64,000 nt of DNA from Bradyrhizobium forestalis (GTDB lineage Bacteria > Pseudomonadota > Alphaproteobacteria > Rhizobiales > Xanthobacteraceae): the NCBI RefSeq assembly GCF_002795245.1, contig NZ_PGVG01000030.1, positions 29,964 to 93,963 on the forward strand, written 5' to 3'. Made by a program: the position numbers and the translations under genes. Of this stretch, positions 1 to 8,555 are shown piece after piece (position 1 is the first letter of the stretch; the number at the start of each line of letters is the position of its first letter). The notes under the pieces were generated by a model that worked only from the letters and a program-made list of their open reading frames with translations, did no database searches and had not been told where the DNA came from.

Positions 1-553
1 CGATGCCAAAACTGCTCTTGCCGCCCCAGAGATAGGGCGTGCCGACGAAGTTTTCGGCGACGGCGACGAAATCTGGCTCGCGATGATCGAGTGGGGCGAG
101 GTGCGTCTTGGGCAAGAACATCCCTTCACGGGTGACCGCGAAGGCCCCATCCTCGCGCACGATTGTGAGCTTTGAACCCAGCAGGAGCGCGTCAGCCGGA
201 GGCAGCTTGATCGACGGGCCGGGGAACGCAAGCGTCCGGAGTACGCTGACCTTGTGTGTCGGCGCGGCCGTCGGCTTCGAGAGTGCCGCATCGGGAAGCC
301 AGCCTACGTAGCCATCGTCATTGAGTTGGCCCCAGGCCCAACCTTCGCCGTTGCGGTCGTAGACCGTGACGCGCTCACCCCGCAGCGCCTCCGTCATCAG
401 CATCGCGTTCGGGGATGGCTGCTCGCGCATCGGGGCGATCGCGTCGATCACCTCGAATTCTTCCCCGGCGACGAAGCGCTCCGCCGCGACCTTGCCTTCG
501 AGATATTTCGCGGCGAGGTCGCCGCGCGCCGGTGTTATTCGCGGATCATGCAT
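1..553 (-). CDS. C40 (NlpC/P60) family peptidase with SH3-like N-terminal region, 3' part cut by window edge
   Basis: Likely a cell-wall endopeptidase that cleaves peptidoglycan peptide cross-links. The visible 184 codons begin MHDPRITPARGDLAAKYLEG. A region consistent with bacterial SH3-type repeats follows (residues about 30-150). At the window edge the reading runs into GTPYLWGGKSSFGI, the entry to the NlpC/P60 catalytic domain; the catalytic Cys lies just outside the window. I chose the ATG at 553 because the nearby ATG at 549 hits a stop after four codons. The start overlaps the end of the upstream aminopeptidase gene by 8 nt, so the two are probably translationally coupled. The family is assigned from the GTPYLWGG motif and the N-terminal architecture; the C-terminal half cannot be checked. 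Confidence 0.85.
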   Translation of the reverse strand, partial: MHDPRITPARGDLAAKYLEGKVAAERFVAGEEFEVIDAIAPMREQPSPNAMLMTEALRGERVTVYDRNGEGWAWGQLNDDGYVGWLPDAALSKPTAAPTHKVSVLRTLAFPGPSIKLPPADALLLGSKLTIVREDGAFAVTREGMFLPKTHLAPLDHREPDFVAVAENFVGTPYLWGGKSSFGI

Positions 554-1919
554 AGCGTTCGCTCAGCAATGCGTAGATGGCGCGTGCGGCCTGGCACTCG
601 CCACCTTCGGGCCGTGCCGGTTTCGCCGACGGCGTCCAGCCGAAGATGTCGACGTGCAGCCAGCTCCTGGCGTGCTCGACGAAGCGTTGCAGGAATAACG
701 CGCAGGTGATCGAGCCGGCAAACCCGCCCGACGGCGCATTGGTGATGGTCGCCGTCTTGGAGTCCAGCCAGGCATCGTAAGGCGGCCATAGCGGCATGCG
801 CCACAACGGATCGTTCTCCTTCACCGCGCAGCGCGCGACATCGGCGGCCAGCGTCTCGTCATTGGTGTAAAAGGGCGGTAGATCCGGGCCCAGTGCGACG
901 CGGGCCGCGCCGGTCAGCGTGCCGAGGTCAATCAGCAGATCCGGCTTCTCCTCGTCGGCCAGCGCCAGCGCGTCGGCGAGCACGAGCCGGCCTTCGGCGT
1001 CGGTATTGCCGATCTCCACCGTGATGCCTTTGCGAGACGTAAAAATGTCGAGCGGGCGGAAGGCATTGCCCGCGACGGCGTTCTCCACCGCCGGAATCAG
1101 CACGCGCAGCCGCACCTTCAGCTTTGCGTGCATCACCATGCGCGCGAGCGCCAGCACGTTGGCGGCGCCGCCCATGTCCTTCTTCATGATCAGCATGCCG
1201 CTCGACGGTTTCAGGTCGAGCCCGCCGGTGTCGAAACACACGCCCTTGCCCACCAACGTCACCTTGGGGTGATCAGGATCGCCCCAGCCGATGTCGATCA
1301 GCCGCGGCGCGCGGCTGGAGGCCATGCCGACCGCGTGGATCAGCGGGAAGTTCGTCTTCAGATCCTCGCCGATGGTGCAGGCGAAGCTTGCGGCGAACTC
1401 GGCGGCGAGCGCTTGCGCGGCTGCGGCGAGCTCCTCCGGACCCATGTCGTTGGAGGGTGTGTTGATGAGGTCGCGCGCCAGCATTGCGGCATCGGTGATC
1501 CGCTCGATGTCGGCCGGGTCGACACCGTCAGGCGGCACCAGCCGGACCTCGGGGCGATCAGCCTTGCGGTAGCGGGCGAAGCGATAGCATCCCAGTGCGA
1601 AGGCGAGCGCCGCCAGCCGCGCATCGTGCGGCGCATTGGCGAAGCGATAGGTGCCCGGCGGCAGCAGGCCGGGCAGGGCGCCGGGTCGGAACAGGTCGCG
1701 CGATTTGGCGCCCGCGTCTTCGAGACCGAACAGCACCTGTGCGATCGCGCCGTCGGGCGCGGGCAGTGCCAGATAGCTGCCTGGCTTGGCGGCAAAGGCG
1801 CTGGCGCTCGCGAACTGGCGTTGCGCCGGCGGCAGCGTCTCGGCGACCTGATCCCAGCTCGATTTGGTGACGAAGGTGATCGGGGTGGCGGTGGTTGACG
1901 TCTCGAAGACAGAAGGCAT
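546..1919 (-). CDS. M17 leucyl aminopeptidase family protein
   Basis: A 457-residue cytosolic metallo-aminopeptidase of family M17, which removes N-terminal residues from peptides using two divalent metals. The metal and catalytic segments are visible: VGKGVCFDTGG at residues 223-233, MKKDMGGAAN near 245-254 and the signature NTDAEGRL at 305-312. The length is slightly below E. coli PepA (about 500), and the divergent N-terminal domain fits the PepB-like alphaproteobacterial branch. The ATG at 1919 gives MPSVFETS. The stop overlaps the start of the NlpC/P60 gene, so a peptide-processing operon of two hydrolases is likely. Family is certain; exact substrate preference is not. Confidence 0.93.
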   Translation of the reverse strand: MPSVFETSTTATPITFVTKSSWDQVAETLPPAQRQFASASAFAAKPGSYLALPAPDGAIAQVLFGLEDAGAKSRDLFRPGALPGLLPPGTYRFANAPHDARLAALAFALGCYRFARYRKADRPEVRLVPPDGVDPADIERITDAAMLARDLINTPSNDMGPEELAAAAQALAAEFAASFACTIGEDLKTNFPLIHAVGMASSRAPRLIDIGWGDPDHPKVTLVGKGVCFDTGGLDLKPSSGMLIMKKDMGGAANVLALARMVMHAKLKVRLRVLIPAVENAVAGNAFRPLDIFTSRKGITVEIGNTDAEGRLVLADALALADEEKPDLLIDLGTLTGAARVALGPDLPPFYTNDETLAADVARCAVKENDPLWRMPLWPPYDAWLDSKTATITNAPSGGFAGSITCALFLQRFVEHARSWLHVDIFGWTPSAKPARPEGGECQAARAIYALLSERYA

Positions 1920-2120
1920 TGGCGGGTCCGGATCATCAGATCAAGCGGGTCATGCGAACGGACGAGACTTCGCAGAGTTTCGTCGCCGCTGCAATCGGCT
2001 TTGCCGTCACCGTTCAGCGAGCCGCTACTCGCCGCAAGGAGGCCATGCTACGTTCCGGGGAGCGGCCGCCAGATGTGGAGATCGCCGGCGACCGACGAGG
2101 AAGCGCCGGGAGGAAATGCG

Positions 2121-2324
2121 ATGGAATTCGTGTGGAGCGTGGTCACATTCATCGGCCAGGCCGTCGAGGTGATTTTTGGCTATGTCGAGCATCACCATTG
2201 GATCTTCGCGTTCCTTGCCGGCGGTTACGTCTTCTATCTCCACGACCGCTCCATCCATGCGCGGTTCGATGCGCTCGACAAGCGCGTCGACGAGATCCGC
2301 AAGCGGCTCGCCATCGAATATTGA
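2121..2324 (+). CDS. small membrane protein with charged C-terminal helix
   Basis: A 67-residue protein, MEFVWSVVTFIGQ to RKRLAIEY. Residues about 4-45 are hydrophobic and could form one long or two short membrane segments, separated by the polar EHHHW stretch. The last 25 residues (FDALDKRVDEIRKRL) have heptad spacing of a short coiled coil. A good ribosome site (GGGAGGAAA) lies 7-12 nt upstream of the ATG, which decides this start over a longer frame opening at 2001. It stands alone between the divergent aminopeptidase gene and the phosphoesterase gene. I do not recognise the family; the ribosome site, membrane character and clean stop support a real gene. Confidence 0.65.
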   Translation: MEFVWSVVTFIGQAVEVIFGYVEHHHWIFAFLAGGYVFYLHDRSIHARFDALDKRVDEIRKRLAIEY

Positions 2325-2603
2325 CCTGGCGAGACGAAACCGTCCTCGGGCGGATCTCGTATCTCACGCCGAGAACTGCCTTCGCAAGGACACCACCGCA
2401 GGGCTTTACTAGCGCTTCGGTTGTGGCATTATTGGCGAACATTTTAGATTGTGTTGCTCGCTCTGCATGCTCCGAACGCAGACACGCGGCACGTGGTTGA
2501 TATCTGTCCAGGTTCATTCTTGGCTGATACGTCCTGAATCTGTTGGTCGAAGCATTTCTCTCATCGTTTGGGCGGCGCAGCATTTGCAGATGAGCGGCGC
2601 AAA

Positions 2604-4109
2604 ATGGATAGATCGTTCGTTATTGCGCAGATTTCCGACCTGCATCTGGACGGGGCGGGCCGGCTGCTCCCGGCCATCGAGACACTCACCGCCGCGATTC
2701 GCGAGAAGATGGCGGGCGTCACGGATGTCCCTGATCGCATCCTGCTGATCACGGGGGATCTGGTGGACGACCCGACACCGCGCGCGCTCGACGAGGCGCT
2801 CGCCGTCATCGCGTCCTTCCGGCAGACCGGGCTGTTCACCGACATTCAGGCCGTTGCCGGCAATCGCGATGTCAAGCGGCCGAGCCAGCGTGCGGGCCGT
2901 CACGACGCCTACGATTATCTGCACCTGCCGCGGACCTCGAAGAGTGTCTATTACCGGCAGGCAGGCCTCGACCTGGTGCTGCTCGACTCCAATCGCGCAA
3001 GCCTCATGACGCTCGCGGGCGGCAAGATCGACGAGAGCACCTACAAGGCGATGGTCGCAGATTCCGCCCGCTTGAGCGCCGAGCTCGCGGGCAGCATGGG
3101 TTCTGCGGGGCGTGCCGTTTATGCCGAGCCGGCGGAGAACCTGGTGCGTGTGCTGGCCCTGCACCATCATCCGCTGCCGCAGGCGACCGGCGAAGGAAAG
3201 CGCTTTCTCGGCGTGCCCGACGAACCGCTGATGTATCTCGCCGCACCCGCGACCTTCCTCGAGGCCGCCACCTCGCTCAACGTCGATCTGGTTCTGCACG
3301 GTCATCGCCATGTCGAGGGACTGACCCGCTATTCCATCCCCGATCCGCGCGCGACCTCGAGCGAGAGCGGGGAGGCGTTCTGGCGCACGATCTACGTGCT
3401 CTCCTGCCCATCCTCGACCGGGCAAGCCGGCGACGCTGCCGGCTTCAACCTCATCCATTTCGGCCCCGCGTCCCGTGCCGGGCGCACCGAGCACCGTTTC
3501 GCGATCACCCGCTATTCGAGGCTGCGCAACGATTCCGCCTTCGGGCCGCTCGATTCGAACCTGCCGGACGGCGTCATCAGGCTGCCGGCGGGGCGGGACT
3601 TTTCCCGTGATCCGGCCGTCCAGTCGGCGATCGAGGTCGCCTCATCCGGCTCGCTGAAGCGGGATCAGGTCGCGGCGATTACCCGCCGGCTATTCATGCG
3701 CCGCAGCTTTTACGATGAAGCGGAGCCGAACTGGGCGGATGCGCTCAACACCTACGTCGTCTCCTCGCATGCCTGGGCGGAGCTCGAAGGCAAGGTCGCG
3801 CGGTCCGGGCCGAGATCTGACATCGACACGCTCGCCAGGGTGAGAACGCTGCTCGGCCGATTGATCGAGCAATCCGCCGACGTGCTCGGCATCGATCGCG
3901 CTCAGCTCGATGAGCTCTGCGGGAGGGGGTTGATCAACTGTGACGACTTCCTGCGCCGACTGCCGCGGCTGCCTTGCGAGGGCGTCGACGTTCAGCGGCG
4001 GGCGCGGCAGAGGCTGCAATTGCTGCGCGACCTGGACGAACAGGTGAAGACGCTCGGCCTCGATCTGGACCTCGGCGGTGAAGCGCCGCCGTGGCAATCG
4101 CCGCCGTGA
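2604..4109 (+). CDS. calcineurin-like metallophosphoesterase with a long C-terminal extension
   Basis: A 501-residue protein starting MDRSFVIAQISDLHLDG. The metal-binding motifs of the calcineurin-like fold appear in order: D-x-H in SDLHLDG, GD in LITGDLVDD, GNRD (the GNHD position, with Arg for His), HHHP and HGHRH, spanning roughly residues 8-245. The remaining 250 or so residues match nothing I know and look mainly helical. No signal peptide is seen, so it is probably cytosolic. I prefer the ATG at 2604 because the DxH motif usually follows the start closely; a TTG at 2568 would add 12 residues. The substrate cannot be predicted. Confidence 0.85.
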   Translation: MDRSFVIAQISDLHLDGAGRLLPAIETLTAAIREKMAGVTDVPDRILLITGDLVDDPTPRALDEALAVIASFRQTGLFTDIQAVAGNRDVKRPSQRAGRHDAYDYLHLPRTSKSVYYRQAGLDLVLLDSNRASLMTLAGGKIDESTYKAMVADSARLSAELAGSMGSAGRAVYAEPAENLVRVLALHHHPLPQATGEGKRFLGVPDEPLMYLAAPATFLEAATSLNVDLVLHGHRHVEGLTRYSIPDPRATSSESGEAFWRTIYVLSCPSSTGQAGDAAGFNLIHFGPASRAGRTEHRFAITRYSRLRNDSAFGPLDSNLPDGVIRLPAGRDFSRDPAVQSAIEVASSGSLKRDQVAAITRRLFMRRSFYDEAEPNWADALNTYVVSSHAWAELEGKVARSGPRSDIDTLARVRTLLGRLIEQSADVLGIDRAQLDELCGRGLINCDDFLRRLPRLPCEGVDVQRRARQRLQLLRDLDEQVKTLGLDLDLGGEAPPWQSPP

Positions 4110-4133
4110 GAGCAGTAGGCCCGAGACGGGCGT

Positions 4134-4148
4134 TAACCGGCCGTTAGG
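4134..4148 (+). promoter_or_regulatory. CtrA-like box upstream of tadD
   Basis: TTAA, seven bases, TTAG: one mismatch from the alphaproteobacterial CtrA consensus TTAA-N7-TTAA. It lies 60 nt upstream of the tadD start. The same stretch forms a GTTAACC/GGTTAAC dyad (4133-4155). Assignment is by motif only; it gains weight from three similar boxes elsewhere in the Tad locus. Confidence 0.45.
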
Positions 4149-4207
4149 GTTAACATTCTATTGCTGGCGCGTTCGGCTCGGTCGAGCGGCTCGAGAGTCA
4201 AGGCGTC

Positions 4208-5035
4208 ATGCGTCAACGGATCAGTCTTACCCGGCTACTTGCCTCCACGTCGCTGGTCGCGACGGTGGCGATGGGTCTCGGCGGCTGCACGGCCATGTCG
4301 AAACTCTCCGAAGTGACGGGCTCGGTCGGCCCGCGGGCGGAGGCGGCTCCCGCCGATCGTGCACTGACCGATCCAGCGCGCGCTGTCGAGGTCTATGGCG
4401 AGCGCTACCGCGCCAATCCCCGGGATGCCGACGCCGCGCTCGCCTATGGACAGGCCTTGCGCGCCAACGGCCAGCGCGCCCAGGCCGCCGCCGTGCTTGA
4501 GCAGGCGACCATCGCCAATCCCGGCAACAAGGCGCTGCTTGCCCAATACGGCCGCGCACTCGCCGACAACGGCAATTTCCAGCAGGCTTACGACGTCCTG
4601 TCGAAGGCGCATTCGCCCGACAATCCGGACTGGCGCCTGCTTTCGGTACAGGGCACCGCGCTGGACCAGATGGGCCGTCATGAGGAGGCGCGATCCTATT
4701 ACGCGAGCGCGCTGAAGATCGCACCGGGTGATCCCGGCGTACTCTCCAATCTCGGCCTGTCCTACATGTTGTCGAGAGAGCTGCCGAAGGCCGAAGAGGC
4801 GCTGCGGCAGGCCTACGCCTCGCCGCGTGCGAGTGCCCGGGTGCGGCAGAACCTCGCCTTGGTCGTCGGTCTCCAGGGCCGCTTCGCGGAAGCGGAGACC
4901 ATCGTGAAGGCGGACCTGCCGCCGGACCAGGCCGCGGCCAATGTCGCCTATCTCAAGGACATGCTGAGCCGCAGCGATGCCGCGCGCGGCGCGTCGAAGC
5001 GGACGCCGGTCGCTTCGCTGAGCCAGCCCGACTGA
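4208..5035 (+). CDS. tadD: TadD-like TPR lipoprotein of the Tad pilus system
   Basis: A 275-residue lipoprotein. The N-terminus has a signal peptide ending in the lipobox LGGC, with the acylated Cys at residue 27. The rest is a run of tetratricopeptide repeats (residues about 60-250), with recognisable helices such as AALAYGQALRANGQ and GVLSNLGLSYMLS. TadD proteins act in the periplasm or outer membrane as pilotins or assembly factors for the Flp secretin. It is transcribed towards tadC, with only 51 nt between the stops. A CtrA-like box precedes it. The last 20 residues (TPVASLSQPD) are low complexity. TadD is favoured over a generic TPR protein because of its position. Confidence 0.9.
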   Translation: MRQRISLTRLLASTSLVATVAMGLGGCTAMSKLSEVTGSVGPRAEAAPADRALTDPARAVEVYGERYRANPRDADAALAYGQALRANGQRAQAAAVLEQATIANPGNKALLAQYGRALADNGNFQQAYDVLSKAHSPDNPDWRLLSVQGTALDQMGRHEEARSYYASALKIAPGDPGVLSNLGLSYMLSRELPKAEEALRQAYASPRASARVRQNLALVVGLQGRFAEAETIVKADLPPDQAAANVAYLKDMLSRSDAARGASKRTPVASLSQPD

Positions 5036-5086
5036 TCAGAGCTGCTCGTCCTGGCGTTGGTGGCGGACCGTGTGGTCCAGCCCGGC

Positions 5087-6061
5087 TCATTGCATCTCGG
5101 TGACCTTGATGGCGGTCGGTCCGAGAATGACCACGAACAGCACCGGCAGGAAGAACAGGATCATCGGCACCGTGAGCTTCGGCGGCAGAGCGGCCGCCTT
5201 CTTCTCGGCCTCGTTCATGCGCATGTCGCGATTCTCCTGCGCCATGACGCGCAAGGAATGGCCGAGCGGCGTGCCGTAACGTTCCGCCTGCTGCAGCGCC
5301 AGACACACCGACTTGACGCCCTCGAGCCCGGTGCGCCGTGCCAGATTCTCATAGGCGACCTTGCGATCCTGCAAATAGGACAGCTCGGCCGTGGTCAGGG
5401 TGAACTCCTCCGACAGGGCGATCGACTGGCTCACGATTTCGTTCGCAACCTTCCGGAATGCCATCTCGACCGACATGCCGGATTCGATGCAGATCAGGAG
5501 CAGGTCGAGCGCGTCGGGAAAGGCGCGCTTGATCGAGAGCTGGCGCTTGGAGATCGCATTCCTGAGGAACAACATCGGCGCCTGGAGGCCGAGATAGGCG
5601 GCGCCGACGCAGATGCCGATCTTGATCGGCATCGCTTGCTGCATATGCGCGATCACGAAGACGTAGAGGACCGAGCCGATCAAGAGCACGATCGGAGCGA
5701 CCATGCGGGCAAACAGGAAGGTGATATAGGGCGCCTGGCCACGGTAACCTGCCATGATGAGCTTGTCCCGCGCAGCTTCCTGCGCGAGCCATTTGGTCAG
5801 ATTGAAGTCCTCGACCACCTTGGAGACGAGTTGCTTCGGCGTCTGGCGCAGCGAGACCTTCTCGTTCTTGTTGAGGCGCTCGCGCTCGCGCTGCCGGATG
5901 CGCTCACGCTCGCTCGCCACCGCCTTCATGCGCTTGGACAGGCCCTCGCCGGCGAGCAACGGCATCACCAGCGTATAGACCGTGGCGCTCGCAGCGATCG
6001 CCGCGAGCAGCATGGTCATGAAACGGGCGTCGTGCAGTTTCGAGACGAGGAATTCGACCAT
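5087..6061 (-). CDS. tadC: TadC, type II secretion F-family inner-membrane platform protein
   Basis: A 324-residue inner-membrane protein of the T2SS F fold. It pairs with TadB to form the platform on which the CpaF ATPase drives Flp pilin assembly. Hydrophobic segments lie near residues 15-37, 110-135, 140-160 and 295-318; the cytoplasmic T2SSF domain contains FPDALDLLLICIESGMS and ALPPKLTVPMILFFLP. A charged coiled-coil-like stretch (SERERIRQRERERLNK) sits after the first membrane segment. The ATG at 6061 lies 9 nt after the tadB stop, so it is co-translated as the last gene of the minus-strand tad run. Confidence 0.95.
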   Translation of the reverse strand: MVEFLVSKLHDARFMTMLLAAIAASATVYTLVMPLLAGEGLSKRMKAVASERERIRQRERERLNKNEKVSLRQTPKQLVSKVVEDFNLTKWLAQEAARDKLIMAGYRGQAPYITFLFARMVAPIVLLIGSVLYVFVIAHMQQAMPIKIGICVGAAYLGLQAPMLFLRNAISKRQLSIKRAFPDALDLLLICIESGMSVEMAFRKVANEIVSQSIALSEEFTLTTAELSYLQDRKVAYENLARRTGLEGVKSVCLALQQAERYGTPLGHSLRVMAQENRDMRMNEAEKKAAALPPKLTVPMILFFLPVLFVVILGPTAIKVTEMQ

Positions 6062-6070
6062 ACGGCACCG

Positions 6071-7048
6071 TCAGAAATCGAAGTTGATCATCTTCTTCAT
6101 CACCATGATGCCGATCGACATCCAGACGACGCAGCCGACCAGCATCAGCTGTCCGGTGGGATGAGTCCAAAGCAGCGAGATGTATTGCGGCGTCGTGAGA
6201 TAGACGAGGAACATCACGATCGGCGGCAGCGATCCGATGATGCCGGCCGAGGCCTTGGCCTCCATCGACATCGCCTGGATCTTTTCCTTCATCTTCTTGC
6301 GGTCGCGCAGCACCTTGGAGAGGTTGCCGAGCGCTTCGGAGAGGTTGCCGCCCGACTTCTGCTGGATCGATACCACGATGCCGAAGAAATTGGCCTCCGG
6401 CAGCGGCATGCGCTCGTAGAGCCGCGCGCAGGCCTCGCCAAGGGGCATGCCGATCGCCTGCGTCTCGATAATGGCCAGGAACTCGCTGCGCAGCGGCTCG
6501 GGCGAATCGGCGGCCACGACCTTGATCGATTCGAACAGGGGAAGGCCCGCCTTGATGCCGCGGACGATCACGTCGACCGCGTCGGGCAGCGCAGCCAGGA
6601 ACTTGGTTTCGCGACGCTTCTTCAGGAAGCCGAGTGCCCAGCGCGGTAGGCCGAAGCCGCCGGCAAAGGCAAGACCGGCGGCGCCGATCAGGCCGCCGCC
6701 GCCGAACAGAGCGGCCGCGAAAAATGCGCCCGCCACGATGGCCGACACGATCCAGAATTTCTGAGGCGTCCAGTCGAGCCCCGCCTGTGACAGGCGGACG
6801 CTGAGCGGAGCGCTCTTCTCCTGCGCGCGCCGCGCCTCGAGATCCTTCAGCGTGGACTCGACCTGCTCGCGGCGCGAGCGCTGGGTCTTCTCGGCCTGAC
6901 GGGCCGTGGGCGCCTCGGCGCGCGCGACCGAGGCGCGGCGGCTTTCCGCCTTTCGTTCTCCGGACAGCAGCGGATAGAGGAAGACCCAGGCGATGCCACC
7001 GACCGCTGCGGTGGCGAGGAAGGCGAGGGCGAGGACCTGCATGTTCAT
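6071..7048 (-). CDS. tadB: TadB, type II secretion F-family inner-membrane platform protein
   Basis: A 325-residue partner of TadC with the same fold. A first membrane segment at residues 4-24 is followed by a basic, Ala/Arg-rich stretch. Two more membrane segments (about 95-135), the T2SSF domain with LPDAVDVIVRGIKAGLPL, and two C-terminal membrane segments follow. The ATG at 7048 (MNMQVLALAFL) places the membrane segment at the start; the longer open frame upstream runs into cpaF and has no fitting hydrophobic signal. The gap to cpaF is 16 nt. Same operon as tadC and cpaF. Confidence 0.94.
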   Translation of the reverse strand: MNMQVLALAFLATAAVGGIAWVFLYPLLSGERKAESRRASVARAEAPTARQAEKTQRSRREQVESTLKDLEARRAQEKSAPLSVRLSQAGLDWTPQKFWIVSAIVAGAFFAAALFGGGGLIGAAGLAFAGGFGLPRWALGFLKKRRETKFLAALPDAVDVIVRGIKAGLPLFESIKVVAADSPEPLRSEFLAIIETQAIGMPLGEACARLYERMPLPEANFFGIVVSIQQKSGGNLSEALGNLSKVLRDRKKMKEKIQAMSMEAKASAGIIGSLPPIVMFLVYLTTPQYISLLWTHPTGQLMLVGCVVWMSIGIMVMKKMINFDF

Positions 7049-7064
7049 GGCGGTGCTGACCTGC

Positions 7065-8534
7065 TCACGTCTTCGGCGCGACTTCCGCCGCGTCCAGCGC
7101 CGCGGCAAGGCGCTTCTCCTCGCCGTAATAGCGGGCGCGTTCCCAGAACTTCGGTCGGCCGATGCCGGTCGAGCGGTGCCGGCCGATGATCTTGCCGTTG
7201 GCGTCCTCGCCGACCATGTCGTAGAGGAAGATGTCCTGGGTGATGATGGTGTCACCCTCCATGCCCATCACCTCGGTGATGTGGGTGATGCGACGGGAAC
7301 CGTCGCGCAGGCGCGCGGCCTGGATAATGACGTCGATCGAGGCGCAGATCATCTCGCGGATGGTGCGCGAGGGCAGCGAGAAGCCGCCCATCGTGATCAT
7401 GGATTCGCAGCGCGACAGCGCCTCGCGCGGGTTGTTGGCGTGCAGCGTGCCCATCGAGCCGTCGTGGCCGGTGTTCATGGCCTGGAGCAGGTCGAAGGCC
7501 TCGGGTCCGCGGACCTCGCCGACGATGATGCGTTCGGGCCGCATACGCAGGCAGTTGCGCACCAGTTCGCGCATGGTGACCTGGCCCTCGCCCTCGATGT
7601 TGGGCGGGCGGGTTTCCAGCCGCACCACGTGGGGCTGCTGAAGCTGGAGCTCGGCGGCGTCCTCGCAGGTGATGACGCGCTCGTCGTGCTCGATGTAATT
7701 GGTGAGGCAGTTGAGCAGGGTGGTCTTGCCCGAGCCGGTACCGCCGGAAATCAGCACGTTGCAGCGGACGCGGCCGATGATCTGGAGGATCTCGGCGCCT
7801 TCCGGCGTGATCGCGCCGAACTTGACGAGCTGATCCAGCGTCAGCTTGTCCTTCCTGAACTTGCGGATGGTGAGCGCGGGGCCGTCGATCGACAGCGGCG
7901 GCACGATGGCATTGACGCGAGAGCCGTCGGCGAGGCGCGCGTCGCAGATCGGTGAGGATTCGTCGACGCGCCGGCCGACCTGGCTGACGATGCGCTGGCA
8001 GATGTTGAGGAGCTGTTGGTTGTCGCGGAAGCGGATGCCGGTGCGCTGGATCTTGCCCCCGACCTCGATGTAGACGGTGTTGGCGCCATTAACCATGATG
8101 TCGGCGATGTCGTCGCGCGACAGCAGCGGTTCGAGCGGGCCGTAGCCGAGGACGTCGTTGCAGATATCGTCGAGCAGCTCCTCCTGCTCGGCGATCGACA
8201 TCACGATGTTCTTGATCGCGATGATCTCGTTGACGATGTCGCGGATTTCCTCGCGCGCGGACTCCGAATCGAGCTTGGCGAGCTGGGCAAGGTCGATGGC
8301 CTCGATCAGTGCGCCGAAGATGGTCGCCTTGACCTCGTAATAATTATCCGAGCGCCGGCTCTCCATGGCCGGAGGCGGCGGGGCCTTGGCAGGAGCGAGC
8401 GGCGGCGAGGTGACGGCCGGCGGAGGCGGGGCGCGCGACACCGTCGGCGCCTGAGCCTGGGCAGGCTCGAGCGACACGGCGCCGGGCTTGGGCGCCCGAA
8501 AGTCGGTGTCTGTTCCGCTACGCTTACCGAACAC
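7065..8534 (-). CDS. cpaF: CpaF/TadA family pilus assembly ATPase
   Basis: A 489-residue secretion ATPase of the VirB11/GspE superfamily that powers Flp pilus assembly, and probably retraction, at the inner membrane. The first 60 residues are Pro/Ala-rich and probably disordered. The N-terminal domain (70-230) contains the conserved YGPLEPLL and IADIMVNG segments. The catalytic domain has a Walker A box GGTGSGKT at 264-271, an ASP-box-like CEDAAELQLQQPHVVRLE, the Walker B segment RPERIIVGEVRG and the His box TGHDGSMGTLHANNP. It lies between cpaE and tadB in the same operon. Confidence 0.97.
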   Translation of the reverse strand: MFGKRSGTDTDFRAPKPGAVSLEPAQAQAPTVSRAPPPPAVTSPPLAPAKAPPPPAMESRRSDNYYEVKATIFGALIEAIDLAQLAKLDSESAREEIRDIVNEIIAIKNIVMSIAEQEELLDDICNDVLGYGPLEPLLSRDDIADIMVNGANTVYIEVGGKIQRTGIRFRDNQQLLNICQRIVSQVGRRVDESSPICDARLADGSRVNAIVPPLSIDGPALTIRKFRKDKLTLDQLVKFGAITPEGAEILQIIGRVRCNVLISGGTGSGKTTLLNCLTNYIEHDERVITCEDAAELQLQQPHVVRLETRPPNIEGEGQVTMRELVRNCLRMRPERIIVGEVRGPEAFDLLQAMNTGHDGSMGTLHANNPREALSRCESMITMGGFSLPSRTIREMICASIDVIIQAARLRDGSRRITHITEVMGMEGDTIITQDIFLYDMVGEDANGKIIGRHRSTGIGRPKFWERARYYGEEKRLAAALDAAEVAPKT

Positions 8535-8555
8535 TTAACAACTCCATGCGGCGGC

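Noticed and set aside
5057..6649. A 530-codon open frame on the plus strand
   Set aside because: It lies wholly opposite tadC and tadB, has a His/Arg/Asp-biased composition typical of a GC-rich antisense shadow, and has no domain.
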